From: QHWT01 sp963755695
GTDB lineage: Bacteria > Acidobacteriota > Vicinamibacteria > Vicinamibacterales > 2-12-FULL-66-21
NCBI GenBank assembly: GCA_963755695.1
Contig: CAVWLB010000008.1
Coordinates: forward strand, 1,302,001-1,366,000
Length of the DNA: 64,000 nucleotides
Direction: 5' to 3'
The position numbers were made by a program, and so were the translations under genes. The notes beneath the pieces were generated by a model. The model saw only the letters and a list, made by a program, of their open reading frames with translations, was not told the origin of the DNA and did no database searches. This document shows, in pieces, positions 17,278-27,592 of the stretch. How positions within the stretch are numbered: position 1 is the first letter of the stretch; each line of letters starts with the position of its first letter.

Positions 17278-18561
17278 ATGAAGTACTCCATCGTCACCTT
17301 TGGTTGCCGCGTGAACCAGGCGGATTCCCTGCGTCTGGAAGAAGACCTTCGCGCACGCGGCGCTACCGAGAGTGCCTCCAGGGAGGCGGACGTCGTGATC
17401 GTGAACACCTGTTCCGTGACCGCGACCGCCGATCAAGGGGCGCGGCAAACGATCCGTCGCATCGCGCGCGAGAATCCCCGGGCACGAATCATCGCGACCG
17501 GTTGCTATGCGACTCGGCGTCCCGACGACCTCGCCTCGCTCGCGGGCGTGGTACGGGTCGTGCCGAACGATGCGAAGCTGACCCTCGTTCGAGCTCTTGG
17601 GGACAACGACGCTGCGCTTGGCGCGACAACCGCTGACCGTGACGGCGATGGTGCCTGTGGGGCGCCGATCGAACCCGGCGCAGCCGGCCGGACCGCGTTC
17701 ACGTTGCGGGTGCAGACCGGATGCGAAGAGCGATGCGCTTACTGCATCATTCCATCGACGCGCGGTGCCTCACGAAGCGCGCCACTCGACGCGCTCGTCG
17801 ATGAGGTCGAGCGGATCGCGGCGTCGGGCTTCAAGGAAATCGCATTGACCGGCGTGCATCTCGGATCCTACGGCCGGGATCTCGGGGAGCAATCGTCGTT
17901 GCTCGATCTCCTCCTCGCGCTCGAACGCGTGCGCGGCGACGTGCAGTTTCGGATCAGTTCACTCGAGCCGATGGACTGCACACCGTCGATCGTCGATCTC
18001 GTCGCGACCAGCGACCGTTTTCTGCCGCACTTTCACCTGCCGCTTCAGCATGCCAGCGACCGCATGCTCCAGGCGATGCGTCGGCCCTACACGCTCGATC
18101 AGTACCGGCGGCTCGTCGACGGCATTCAATCGCGCCTGCCGCACGCGTCGATTGGCTCCGACATGATCGTCGGATTCCCTGGAGAGACCGACGATGATTT
18201 CGAGGCGAACGCGGCCTACCTGCCCACGTCGCCGCTCACGCACCTGCACGTCTTCCCGTATTCGGATCGCCCGGGAACCGAGGCGTCAACGATGGCAGAT
18301 AAGGTGAGCGGATCGGTGATCAGGGATCGCGGCTTGCGGCTGCGCGAGATCGGCTCGGCCCTGACCCGTCGGTTCCGGGCGGCGCAGGCAGGGACCGTGC
18401 GTCCCGGTCTCACGCTCGAGGACGGAACGTTGGTCGTCACGGACAATTATTTGAAAGTGCGAATCGATCCCGGCACCGCTCGGAATAGCCGCGTGTTGGT
18501 CAGGATTGGACCGGTGGCTGCGGGTGTCAGCTCGGGCGTGCTGGAGCGGGCAATCAGCTGA
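17278..18561 (+). CDS. mtaB: tRNA threonylcarbamoyladenosine methylthiotransferase MtaB
   Basis: This radical SAM methylthiotransferase adds the 2-methylthio group to t6A37 of tRNA. The N-terminal UPF0004 domain carries its cluster cysteines in FGCRVNQAD, VIVNTCSVTATAD and IATGCYA; the second cluster is the radical SAM CEERCAYCIIPSTRG motif (CxxxCxxC). A TRAM-like C-terminus ends the 427-residue protein. I took the ATG at 17278 (MKYSIVTFGC), because upstream codons are low-complexity. It sits inside the purine cluster but has no pathway link to it. Confidence 0.93.
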   Translation: MKYSIVTFGCRVNQADSLRLEEDLRARGATESASREADVVIVNTCSVTATADQGARQTIRRIARENPRARIIATGCYATRRPDDLASLAGVVRVVPNDAKLTLVRALGDNDAALGATTADRDGDGACGAPIEPGAAGRTAFTLRVQTGCEERCAYCIIPSTRGASRSAPLDALVDEVERIAASGFKEIALTGVHLGSYGRDLGEQSSLLDLLLALERVRGDVQFRISSLEPMDCTPSIVDLVATSDRFLPHFHLPLQHASDRMLQAMRRPYTLDQYRRLVDGIQSRLPHASIGSDMIVGFPGETDDDFEANAAYLPTSPLTHLHVFPYSDRPGTEASTMADKVSGSVIRDRGLRLREIGSALTRRFRAAQAGTVRPGLTLEDGTLVVTDNYLKVRIDPGTARNSRVLVRIGPVAAGVSSGVLERAIS

Positions 18562-18570
18562 TTCGACGTT

Positions 18571-18592
18571 CGGCCCTACAGAAGTCGGGCCG
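18571..18592. terminator. Hairpin between convergent mtaB and rlmN
   Basis: CGGCCCtacagaagtcGGGCCG forms a 6-bp GC stem with a 10-base loop in the 48 bp between two convergent genes. It may serve as a bidirectional terminator, but there is no T-tract on either side. It resembles the GGGCC-type palindromes seen elsewhere between genes here. Confidence 0.4.
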
Positions 18593-18609
18593 ACTGACTG
18601 AACGATTTC

Positions 18610-19697
18610 CTAGACCGACATCAAGGTCGCCAGGATCTGACCGGGGGATTTCTGGCGGGTTGATTCGGTGATCAGTTGGCCGCACGCCGCTCGGATGTCG
18701 CGGCCACGCGACTTGCGCACGGAAACCTCGACACCGCGCTCGGCCAGGATCTGCGCGAAGCGATTGACGCGCGCGTCCGACGGCCGCTCGTAAGGAATCC
18801 CCGCGGCCTCGTTCAACGGCAGCAGGTTCACCTTCGCGCGGATGCCGTTCAGCAGCCGCACCAGCCGGCGTGCATCCTCGTCGGTGTCGTTGACGCCCTT
18901 CAGCATCACGTATTCGAACGTGATGCGATCGCGCCGTTTCACCGGGAAGCGGCGGCACGCGTCGAGCAGTTCCTTCAAGCCGTACTTGCGATTGATCGGC
19001 ACGAGCAGGTCGCGCTGATCCTCGGTCGTCGCGTGCAGCGAGATCGCGAGGTTCGGCATCAGCGGCTCGGTCGCTAGCCGCTCGAGCGCGGGCAGCACGC
19101 CGACGGTCGACAGCGTGACGCGCCGCGGGTTGACGGCCAGTCCGTGCTCGTCGCCGAGGATCCGCAGCGCCTTCATCGTCGCATCGTAGTTGTGCAGCGG
19201 CTCGCCCATCCCCATGAGGACGATGTTGAAGCGCGACTGCAGCATGTCGAGCTCGCGGGCCAGCACCCGCACCTGGCCGGCGATTTCGCCGGCGGTCAGG
19301 TTGCGGATGATCCCCATCTTGCCGGTCAGGCAGAAGCCGCACCTCATCGCGCATCCGACCTGCGTCGACAGGCAGAACGTGTTCGCCGGCGTGTCGGGGA
19401 TGAAGACCGATTCGATGAGCTGGCCGTCTTCGAGCCGGAGCAGGAATTTCGTGGTTCCGTCTGCAGAACGCTCCCGGCGAACCACTTCGGGAGTGACGAT
19501 GCGGAATTCGGCGGCGAGGCTGGCGCGCAGGTCGCGGCCCAGGTCGGTCATCTCGCGCGAAATCGGTGACGCCGCGCTTGTGAACCCACTGGAAGAGCTG
19601 CCGGCCGTGAAATCGCGGACGTCCCAGTCGACTCGAGTGCCTGCTCGAGCTCGATGAGCTCCATCTCGGCAATGTCGTAGCGGCACTCGGTGAGCAT
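18610..19697 (-). CDS. rlmN: 23S rRNA/tRNA dual-specificity adenine C2-methyltransferase (two compensating indels)
   Basis: RlmN methylates A2503 of 23S rRNA and A37 of some tRNAs by radical SAM chemistry. The radical SAM motif is CAMRCGFCLTGKMG-like (C-x3-C-x2-C), and downstream GMGEPLHNYD and LAISLHA are typical. The probable start is MLTECRYDIAEMELIELEQA at 19697. An extra base near 19635 and a missing base near 19560 put HGRQLFQWVHKRGVTDF in a third frame; undoing both gives one continuous protein. Both events look like sequence errors. The gene is opposite in direction to its neighbours. Confidence 0.9.
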
Positions 19698-19730
19698 GAT
19701 CGTAAGTCGGTGTCGAACCCGACGTTGGGG

Positions 19731-19785
19731 TAGCCCGGGCCTTCAGGCCCGTTTGTGATGTTCAGGTCTCGAAGACCCAGTATCA
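19731..19785. repeat. Paired palindromes (REP-like) upstream of rlmN
   Basis: CGGGCCTTCAGGCCCG (19737-19752) is followed by GGTCTCGAAGACC (about 19765-19777). Both have a four-base TTCA- or TCGA-like centre and GC-rich arms. The same layout recurs at 22660-22706 and, as a single hairpin, at 56405-56437, so this looks like a dispersed short palindromic element rather than a gene-specific site. Confidence 0.5.
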
Positions 19786-19850
19786 CGTCTGGAAACCGAA
19801 TCTTATTGTACTATCCTGGTCCAGCACGGCGTTTTTCGGCTCGGAGCGTG

Positions 19851-19880
19851 TTGCGCAACAGAGGGAGCGCGTGTTAAAAT
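19851..19880 (+). promoter_or_regulatory. Candidate sigma-70-type promoter for the M16 peptidase gene
   Basis: TTGCGC at 19851-19856 and TAAAAT at 19875-19880 are separated by 18 bases. The predicted start near 19887 leaves a leader of about 90 bases before the ATG at 19977. The match to -35 is moderate. Confidence 0.45.
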
Positions 19881-19976
19881 CGGTTCTTTAAACGTCTTCC
19901 GTAATTCCTTTCCTTACAAGCATTTGCGCGCCGTGCCGAGCATCGGGTGGCGCGGACAGCTTCTTTCGACTGACGC

Positions 19977-21233
19977 ATGGTCACACGCGAGGTCCTGGAT
20001 ACCGGTCTTCGTCTCATCACCGAGTCGATGCCGCACGTCCGGTCGGTCAGCATCGGCGTGTGGTTGATGCGGGGGTCTCGCCACGAAACCAACGAGCAGG
20101 GCGGGATCGCGCATTTCGTCGAGCACATGCTCTTCAAGGGTACGGAAACCCGCACCGCCGAAGACATCGCGCAGGCCATCGATTCGATTGGCGGCCAGCT
20201 CGACGCCTTTACCGCAAAGGAATATGCGAGCTACTACATCAAGGTGCTCGACGAGCATCTGCCGCTCGCCGTCGATCTCCTCGCCGACATCGTCATGAAC
20301 CCGCGGTTCGCGGACGACGAGCTCGAGCGCGAGAAGAAAGTGATCCTCGAAGAGATCAAGATGGTCGAGGACACGCCCGACGATTTGGTCCACGAACTGT
20401 TCACACAGCATTTCTGGGAAGGGCATCCGCTCGGGCGGCCGATACTTGGCACCAAAGAAACGGTGGAGTCGTTCACCCCGGCCGTCCTCCGAGAATACTT
20501 CCGCGCGGCTTATGCCGCGCCGAACCTGATCGTTTCGGCGGCAGGCAACATCGAGCACGGTCAGGTGCGTGAGCTCGTGAACCGCACGTTCGAAAACCTG
20601 CCGCGCTCGGCCCCCGAATACTCCGACGCTGTCCCTCGGGTGGTTCCGCAGGTCGTGGTCAGGTCCAAGGAACTCGAACAGAGTCACTTGTGTCTCGGCA
20701 CGGGAAGCTATCCGCAGAATCACGACGACCGGTACGTGAGCTACATCATGAACACGGTCCTCGGCGGATCGATGAGCTCACGGTTGTTTCAGAACGTCCG
20801 CGAGAAGCGAGGTCTGGCCTACGCGGTGTTCAGCGGTCTGAGCGCGTATCGAGACACGGGGAACATCACCATTTACGCGGGCTGCGCCAACGAGGCGGTG
20901 AGCGAAGTGGTGGACCTCTGCGTCGACGAGCTGCGCACGATGAAGAACACGCTGGTGCCCGATTCCGAGCTGCGGCGGGCCAAGGATCATCTCAAGGGCA
21001 GCCTGATGCTGAGTCTCGAGAACACGGCGAGCCGCATGTCGCATCTGGCGCGCCAGGAAATTTACTTCGATCGCCACTTCGGCCTGGACGAGACGCTCGC
21101 GGGCGTCGAGCGGGTGTCCTCGGGCGACGTGCAACGCGTCGCCTGTGATCTGTTCGCCAACGGGTCGCTTGCCGCCACCGTGCTCGGGCCTTCGCCGGCG
21201 CAGGTGACACGCGCGCAATTGGATCTCGGATAG
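19977..21233 (+). CDS. M16 family zinc peptidase (processing-peptidase-like)
   Basis: The 418-residue protein holds the inverted zinc motif HFVEH at residues 46-50, with the distal glutamate in the EREKKVILEEIKMVEDTPDD helix, and the inactive-half signature GLAYAVFSGLSAY/NITIYAG. It matches the YmxG/PqqL-like single-subunit M16B peptidases that degrade or process peptides in cytoplasm or periplasm; no signal peptide is seen. It has its own candidate promoter and precedes purB by 117 bp. Confidence 0.92.
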   Translation: MVTREVLDTGLRLITESMPHVRSVSIGVWLMRGSRHETNEQGGIAHFVEHMLFKGTETRTAEDIAQAIDSIGGQLDAFTAKEYASYYIKVLDEHLPLAVDLLADIVMNPRFADDELEREKKVILEEIKMVEDTPDDLVHELFTQHFWEGHPLGRPILGTKETVESFTPAVLREYFRAAYAAPNLIVSAAGNIEHGQVRELVNRTFENLPRSAPEYSDAVPRVVPQVVVRSKELEQSHLCLGTGSYPQNHDDRYVSYIMNTVLGGSMSSRLFQNVREKRGLAYAVFSGLSAYRDTGNITIYAGCANEAVSEVVDLCVDELRTMKNTLVPDSELRRAKDHLKGSLMLSLENTASRMSHLARQEIYFDRHFGLDETLAGVERVSSGDVQRVACDLFANGSLAATVLGPSPAQVTRAQLDLG

Positions 21234-21350
21234 CCCGTCATGCCCGGCGACGCTCGGCTTCCTTTGCTCGTGCCGGGCTTGGGAGCGGTGGCGCGGGAGT
21301 GGAGGGCCGGGCGAGCAATTGAGCCGGGGCCAGGCGGAGCCGCTTAAGAG

Positions 21351-22661
21351 ATGATTAGTCGATACACCAATCCTGAAATGGGCGCGATCTGGAGCGATCA
21401 GCGCCGATATGATGCGTGGCTTCAGGTGGAGCTGGCGGCCACCGACGTGATGGCCGATGCCGGCATCGTGCCGAGGGAAGCTGCGCGCGAGCTGCGCGCG
21501 AAGGCCGGTTTCGATATCGCGCGGATCGAAGACATCGAGCGGACCACGCAGCACGACGTGATTGCGTTCACCACCGCCGTCGCCGAGCGGGTCGGCCCGG
21601 CGGCCCGGTGGCTGCATTTCGGCCTCACTTCGTCGGACGTGCTCGATACGGCGCTCGCCATTCAGATGCACGACGCCTGCGCGCTCATCGTCAAAGGGGT
21701 TGCGGCCGCGATGGAAGCGGTGCGCGATCGCGCAGAGGAGCACCGCCGCACGCCGATGATCGGTCGCACCCACGGGGTGCATGCCGAGCCGATGACATTC
21801 GGGCTGAAGCTGGCGCTGTGGTATGCGGAGCTGCAGCGCGATCTCGATCGGGTGCTGCGCGCGCGCGAGGTTGTATCGGTGGGCAAGATTTCCGGAGCGG
21901 TCGGCACCTTCGCGCATCTCGATCCGGACATCGAAGCGCGGGTCTGCGAGCGTCTCGGCCTTCAGGCGGCGCCCGTTTCCTCGCAGGTGATTCAACGCGA
22001 CCGGCACGCCGAGCTGCTCTCGGCGCTGGCCATCACCGCTGCCTCACTCGAGAAGTTCGCGCTCGAGATTCGCGGACTGCAGAAGACCGAAATTGGAGAG
22101 GTCGAAGAGCCGTTCGCGAAAGGGCAGAAAGGCTCGTCGGCGATGCCGCACAAGCGCAATCCGATCGGTTGCGAGCAGATCGTTGGCCTCGCCAGGCTGG
22201 TGCGCGCGAACGCGATGGCGGCGCTTGAGAACATTGCGCTCTGGCACGAACGCGACATCTCGCACTCCTCGGTCGAGCGGGTGATCCTGCCGGACAGTTT
22301 CATTGCGCTCGATCACATGCTGCGGCGTTTTACCCGGATTGCGCGCGGGATGGTGGTGTATCCGGATCGCATGAAGGAGAATCTCGAACGCTCGCGCGGC
22401 GTGGTGTTCTCCGGTACGGTGTTACTCGAGCTCGCCCGACGCGGCGTTTCGCGCGAACAGGCCTACGAGTGGGTGCAACGCAACGCCATGCGCTCGTTTC
22501 ACGAGAAGCGCGATTTCAAGGCGTTGCTGCTCGCCGATGGCGACGTCACCAAGGTGCTCACGCGTGCCGAGATCGACAAGGCGTTCGATCTCAACGATCA
22601 GTTGCGCAACGTCGACAAGGTGTTCGCGCGGGTGTTTACCGGCGTGCCGGTAACGGTGTAG
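21351..22661 (+). CDS. purB: Adenylosuccinate lyase
   Basis: PurB cleaves SAICAR to AICAR and adenylosuccinate to AMP, releasing fumarate in both. The superfamily signature SSAMPHKRNPIGCEQI lies near residue 265, with the catalytic-loop TSSDVLDTALAIQM at about 88-101 and GRTHGVHAEPMTFGLK at about 139-154. Length (436) is typical of the short bacterial form. A GGCGGAG run lies 12 bases upstream of the ATG. Confidence 0.97.
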   Translation: MISRYTNPEMGAIWSDQRRYDAWLQVELAATDVMADAGIVPREAARELRAKAGFDIARIEDIERTTQHDVIAFTTAVAERVGPAARWLHFGLTSSDVLDTALAIQMHDACALIVKGVAAAMEAVRDRAEEHRRTPMIGRTHGVHAEPMTFGLKLALWYAELQRDLDRVLRAREVVSVGKISGAVGTFAHLDPDIEARVCERLGLQAAPVSSQVIQRDRHAELLSALAITAASLEKFALEIRGLQKTEIGEVEEPFAKGQKGSSAMPHKRNPIGCEQIVGLARLVRANAMAALENIALWHERDISHSSVERVILPDSFIALDHMLRRFTRIARGMVVYPDRMKENLERSRGVVFSGTVLLELARRGVSREQAYEWVQRNAMRSFHEKRDFKALLLADGDVTKVLTRAEIDKAFDLNDQLRNVDKVFARVFTGVPVTV

Positions 22662-22706
22662 GGCCGGTCTCTAGACCCGCGGTGTAGGCCGCGTCTTCAG
22701 ACGCGG
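22660..22706. repeat. Tandem palindromes after purB (REP-like)
   Basis: GTAGGGCCGGTCTCTAGACC and GCCGCGTCTTCAGACGCGGC form two adjacent hairpins directly after the purB stop. The core GTCTTCAGAC/GTCTCTAGAC and the flanking GTAGG match the palindromes at 19731-19785 and 56405-56437. They may also serve as a transcription pause site, since no T-run follows. Confidence 0.55.
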
Positions 22707-22788
22707 CGTGATGAGGATAGCGCCTGCGGCCGCAAGCGAGCGCCGGAGGGAAGTCGCAAGGGACCCAACCCGTGGCGTCGGGGTCACC

Positions 22789-22849
22789 GCGACCGCGAGC
22801 GCGCAGCGAGGTGGGAATGTCAAAAGGGGCCACCGAGCGGAGTCAATTG
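22789..22849 (+). promoter_or_regulatory. Leader element before purS (copy 1 of a duplicated element)
   Basis: The 61 bases ending at the purS ATG closely match 23109-23170, which ends at the purQ ATG. Shared blocks are GCGACCGCG, GCGCGCAG, GAGGTGGG, GGGGCC.CACC and ACCGAGCGGAGT. GGTGG (about 22811) can pair with CCACC (about 22830), forming a hairpin just before the GGAG that would serve as Shine-Dalgarno. This suggests control at translation, but that is inference. Confidence 0.5.
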
Positions 22850-23089
22850 ATGAAAGCTCGCGTGTATGTGACGTTGAAGCCGTCGGTGTTCGACCCGCAG
22901 GGACGAACCATCGCCGAGGCGCTGCATTCGCTTGGGTACGGCAGCGTCGGCGATGTCCGGCAGGGTAAGTTCTTCGAGCTCGAGGTCAACGCCGGCTCAC
23001 AGGATCAGGCGCGTGCGCTCGCATCCGAAGTTGCCGATAAGGTGCTCGCCAACCCGGTGATCGAAAGCTATCGTGTCGAAATTGTGTAA
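22850..23089 (+). CDS. purS: Phosphoribosylformylglycinamidine synthase, PurS subunit
   Basis: PurS is the small subunit that links PurQ to the short PurL in the FGAM synthase complex. The 79-residue product begins MKARVYVTLKPSVFDPQGRT and contains LGYGSVGDVRQGKFFELEV, the typical family core. The start at 22850 gives normal length and follows the GGAG of the leader element. Confidence 0.96.
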   Translation: MKARVYVTLKPSVFDPQGRTIAEALHSLGYGSVGDVRQGKFFELEVNAGSQDQARALASEVADKVLANPVIESYRVEIV

Positions 23090-23108
23090 TCGGCATCGGG
23101 CATGGTGT

Positions 23109-23170
23109 GCGACCGCGGCCGCGCGCAGTGAGGTGGGGAGTCTGAGGGGCCCCACCGAGCGGAGTGATAG
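23109..23170 (+). promoter_or_regulatory. Leader element before purQ (copy 2 of a duplicated element)
   Basis: This copy has the stronger hairpin: GGTGGGG (23132-23138) against CCCCACC (about 23150-23156), leaving a loop of about 11 bases. GAGCGGAGTGATAG then provides a Shine-Dalgarno before the ATG at 23171. Apart from a few substitutions and a one-base length difference it matches the purS leader. Confidence 0.5.
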
Positions 23171-23881
<711 letters not shown>

Positions 23882-23885
<4 letters not shown>

Positions 23886-26104
23886 CAATCGATCAGGCGG
23901 TTCTGGAGCGGCACGGCCTGACGCGCGAAGAGTACGATCACATCGTCCGGGCGCTGAAACGCGAGCCGACGCTGACCGAGCTCGGGATTTTCTCCGTCAT
24001 GTGGTCGGAGCACTGCAGCTACAAGAGCTCCCGGATTCACCTGAAAAAGCTTCCCACCCGCGGTCCGCGCGTCCTCCAGGGACCTGGCGAGAACGCCGGC
24101 GCGGTCGACATCGGTGACGGTCTCGCCGCGGTGTTCAAGATCGAGTCGCACAACCATCCGTCGTTCATCGAGCCATACCAGGGTGCGGCCACCGGAGTGG
24201 GCGGCATCATTCGCGACATCTTCACCATGGGGGCGCGTCCAATCGCGTTGCTCAACGCGCTGCGCTTCGGTCCGCTCGACGGACCCCACGGCGCCCGCAC
24301 CCGGCGGATCGTCGAAGGCGTGGTTGCGGGCATCGGCGGCTACGGCAACAGCATCGGTATTCCGACCGTCGGCGGAGAGATCGCGTTCGAGGAACCCTAC
24401 GCGGGCAATCCCCTCGTCAACGTGCTCTGCCTTGGGATTGCGGAAGCGAAGGCGCTCGTGAAAGGCACTGCAGCCGGGGCCGGGAATCCCGTTTACTACG
24501 TCGGCGCGAAAACCGGCCGTGACGGCATTCATGGCGCGACGATGGCGTCGGCGGAGTTCGACGACAAGTCCGCGGAGAAGCGTCCCGCGGTCCAGGTCGG
24601 CGATCCGTTCATGGAGAAGCTTCTGCTCGAGGCCTGTCTCGAACTGATGAAGACTGACGCGCTGATCGGCGTTCAGGACATGGGAGCGGCGGGCCTGACC
24701 TGTTCGACGTGCGAGATGGGTGCGCGCGGCGGCGCCGGTGTCGAGATCGACGTCCAATTCGTGCCGCAGCGCGAAACCGGGATGACGCCCTACGAAATCA
24801 TGCTGTCCGAATCGCAGGAACGCATGCTGCTCGTCGTCAAGAAAGGCCGCGAGGCGGAGGTCGAGAAAATCTTCGAAAAGTGGGACCTCCATGCGGCGCA
24901 TATTGGCGAAGTGACCACTGACGGGCTGATGCGTGTCAAGGATCACGGGCAGGTGGTTGCCGAGATTCCCAACACCGCGCTGGTCGACGAAGCGCCCGTC
25001 TATGATCGGCCAACGAAGCAGCCAACATACCTGGATCATCTGAACACCATCGACGCCGCGTCGCTCGCCACGGTCAGCGCCAAGGATGCGCTGCTGAAGA
25101 TCCTCGGATCGCCGACAATTGCCAGCAAACGGTGGGCCTATCGGCAGTACGACACGATGGTGCGCACCAACACCATAGCGCTGGCCGGTTTGACCGCCGG
25201 CGTAGTGCGGGTGAAGGGCACGAACCGCGCGCTCGCAATTTCCACCGATGGCAACGGCCGCTACTGCTACCTGAACCCGCGTCGTGGTGCGATGCTCGCG
25301 CTGGCCGAGGCGGCGCGCAATGTGGCCTGCGCCGGCGCCGTGCCGATCGGTGGAACGAACTGTCTGAACTTCGGCAACCCCGAGCGTCCGGAAATCATGT
25401 GGCAGTTCGTCGAGTGCGTCGAGGGCCTGGCCGAGGCCTGCCGCGCGCTCGCTGTCCCGATCACCGGCGGTAACGTCAGCCTCTACAACGAAACCGACGG
25501 TAAGGCGATCTACCCGACACCAATCATCGGCGTGGTCGGGGTGATTGACGATGCCAGGCAGGTCGTGACGCGGACGTTCAAGCGCGACGGAGATTCGGTG
25601 ATACTTCTCGGCGAGGATGTCGGCGAACTTGGTGGCAGTGAATACCTGCGAACTGTTCATGGCCTCGTCCGCGGAGACGCGCCGGCACTGGATCTGAGCC
25701 GTGAGCGCGCGTTGCAGATGGTGGTGTCGCAGGGGGCAGCGGCTGGCTTGCTGCAATCGGCGCACGACTGCTCGGACGGCGGGATCGCCATTACGCTCGC
25801 TGAGAGCTGCTTTGACACCGGTGGTCTCGGCGCCGCGATCGATCTGGAGAGCGCCAGCGTCGACATTGCGCTGTTCAGCGAGAGTGCGTCGCGGGTCGTG
25901 GTGTCCGTCAGCCCGTCGAACGAAGCGGAACTTCTGAAACGCGCGTCGGCGGCCGGCCTGCCGGCGCGTCGCATCGGTCGCGTCGGGGGCCAGCGACTCC
26001 AAATCAGCGTAAACGGCGAACGGGCCATCGACGTCGGGGTCAGCGACGTGGAGCAGATTTGGGCGACCGCACTCGAGAACCATTTCAAGCGGGTCGCAGC
26101 GTGA
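23882..26104 (+). CDS. purL: Phosphoribosylformylglycinamidine synthase, PurL subunit (short form)
   Basis: The 740-residue length marks the short PurL that needs separate PurS and PurQ, both encoded just upstream. AIR-synthase-related motifs include VMWSEHCSYKSSRIHLK near the N-terminus, FKIESHNHPSFIEPYQGAAT (about residues 92-111) and GGTNCLNFGNPERPEIMWQF in the second half. The frame is unbroken, and the start overlaps the purQ stop by 4 bp. Confidence 0.98.
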
Positions 26105-26182
26105 GCGAGCAACGCTACCAGGGAGCGCCCGGTTGCCGCAACGACGCGAGCACCCGGAGCGCGCCAGCACCAGGATCAACTG

Positions 26183-27589
26183 ATGTTTGACAAGTTTCGA
26201 GACGAGTGTGGCGTCTTCGGCATCTTCGGACACCCCGAAGCGGCCAACCTGACCTATCTCGGTCTCTACGCGCTCCAGCATCGCGGTCAGGAGAGCGCTG
26301 GCATTGCCACCGCCGACGGCGAGAAGATGCGCCTGTCTCGGGCGATGGGCCATGTCGCGGACGCCTTCGACGAACAGGCGCTCGAAACGCTCCCCGGGCA
26401 CATCGCAATCGGGCACACCCGGTATTCCACCGCCGGCGAGAGCCGCCTGCAGAACGCGCAACCCATCCTGATCGACTGCGCGCACGGGCAAATTGCCATC
26501 GCCCACAACGGCAATCTCGTAAATGCGCGCGAACTGCGCGACCGCCTCGTCCGCGACGGATCGATCTTCCAGACCAGCAGTGACACCGAGGTGGTGCTGC
26601 ACCTCTACGCGCGATCGCGCGAGCACAGCGTCGAGGACGCGCTGGTCGAATCGATCGGGCAAGTCAGCGGCGCGTTCTCGTTGGTCCTGCTCACGAAGGA
26701 CCGTCTGATCGCCGCCCGCGATCCGCACGGGTTCCGGCCGCTCGCGCTCGGACGCCTCGGTGATGCCTATATCGTGTGTTCAGAAACCTGCGCGCTCGAC
26801 TTGATCGGCGCGACCTACGTGCGCGACGTCGAACCGGGCGAGCTCCTGGTGATCAGCGACGGTGGCCTGCGATCGCTGAAGCCGTTTCCGCCGGCGCAGC
26901 TCTCCCAGTGCGTGTTCGAGCACGTGTATTTCGCCCGCCCCGACAGTTACGTCTTCGGCAAGAGCGTGAACGAGGTTCGCACCGAGCTGGGACGAATCCT
27001 CGCCAGTGAGGCGCCGGTCGAGGCGGAAGTGGTTTCGCCGATTCCAGACTCCGGCGTGTGCGCCGCAACCGGCTTCGCCGAGGCGTCAGGCATTCCGATG
27101 CAGATGGGTCTCATCCGCAATCACTACGTTGGCCGCACGTTCATCCAGCCGCAGCAGGCGATCAGGCACTTCAGCGTGCGGATCAAGCTGAACCCGGTTC
27201 GCAGTGTGCTCGAGGGCAAGCGCGTGGTTCTCGTGGACGATTCGCTCGTGCGGGGGACTACCAGCCGCAAGATCGTGAAGATGGTCCGCGCCGCCGGCGC
27301 CAAGGAAGTGCACGTGCGGATCAGTTGTCCGCCGACGATTTCCCCGTGTTTCTACGGTGTCGACACGCCAAGTCGATCGGAATTGATCGCCGCCACCCAG
27401 CGGCTCGACGAGATTCGCGACTTCATCGAGGCGGACAGTCTCGCGTATTTGAGCCTCGAGGGTCTGCTGCGCGCCGTCAAGCCGGACAGCCGCTCCTACT
27501 GCACGTCGTGTTACACCGGTGTCTATCCGGTGGCATTCCCGCGCGACGAGCAGGCGTACCTGCAGCTTGCGCTGAAGGCTGTCGAATAG
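26183..27589 (+). CDS. purF: Amidophosphoribosyltransferase (Fe-S type)
   Basis: PurF commits PRPP to purines by forming phosphoribosylamine. MFDKFRDECGVFGIFGHPEA places the nucleophilic cysteine at residue 9, behind a short propeptide, as in the Bacillus-type enzyme. The PRPP loop is VLVDDSLVRGTTS, and cysteines in SGVCAATG, ISCPPTISPCFYG and YCTSCYTG fit the [4Fe-4S] ligands of that type. The 468-residue length is normal. The 78 bp upstream contain only GC-rich sequence. Confidence 0.97.
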   Translation: MFDKFRDECGVFGIFGHPEAANLTYLGLYALQHRGQESAGIATADGEKMRLSRAMGHVADAFDEQALETLPGHIAIGHTRYSTAGESRLQNAQPILIDCAHGQIAIAHNGNLVNARELRDRLVRDGSIFQTSSDTEVVLHLYARSREHSVEDALVESIGQVSGAFSLVLLTKDRLIAARDPHGFRPLALGRLGDAYIVCSETCALDLIGATYVRDVEPGELLVISDGGLRSLKPFPPAQLSQCVFEHVYFARPDSYVFGKSVNEVRTELGRILASEAPVEAEVVSPIPDSGVCAATGFAEASGIPMQMGLIRNHYVGRTFIQPQQAIRHFSVRIKLNPVRSVLEGKRVVLVDDSLVRGTTSRKIVKMVRAAGAKEVHVRISCPPTISPCFYGVDTPSRSELIAATQRLDEIRDFIEADSLAYLSLEGLLRAVKPDSRSYCTSCYTGVYPVAFPRDEQAYLQLALKAVE

Positions 27590-27592
27590 CCG

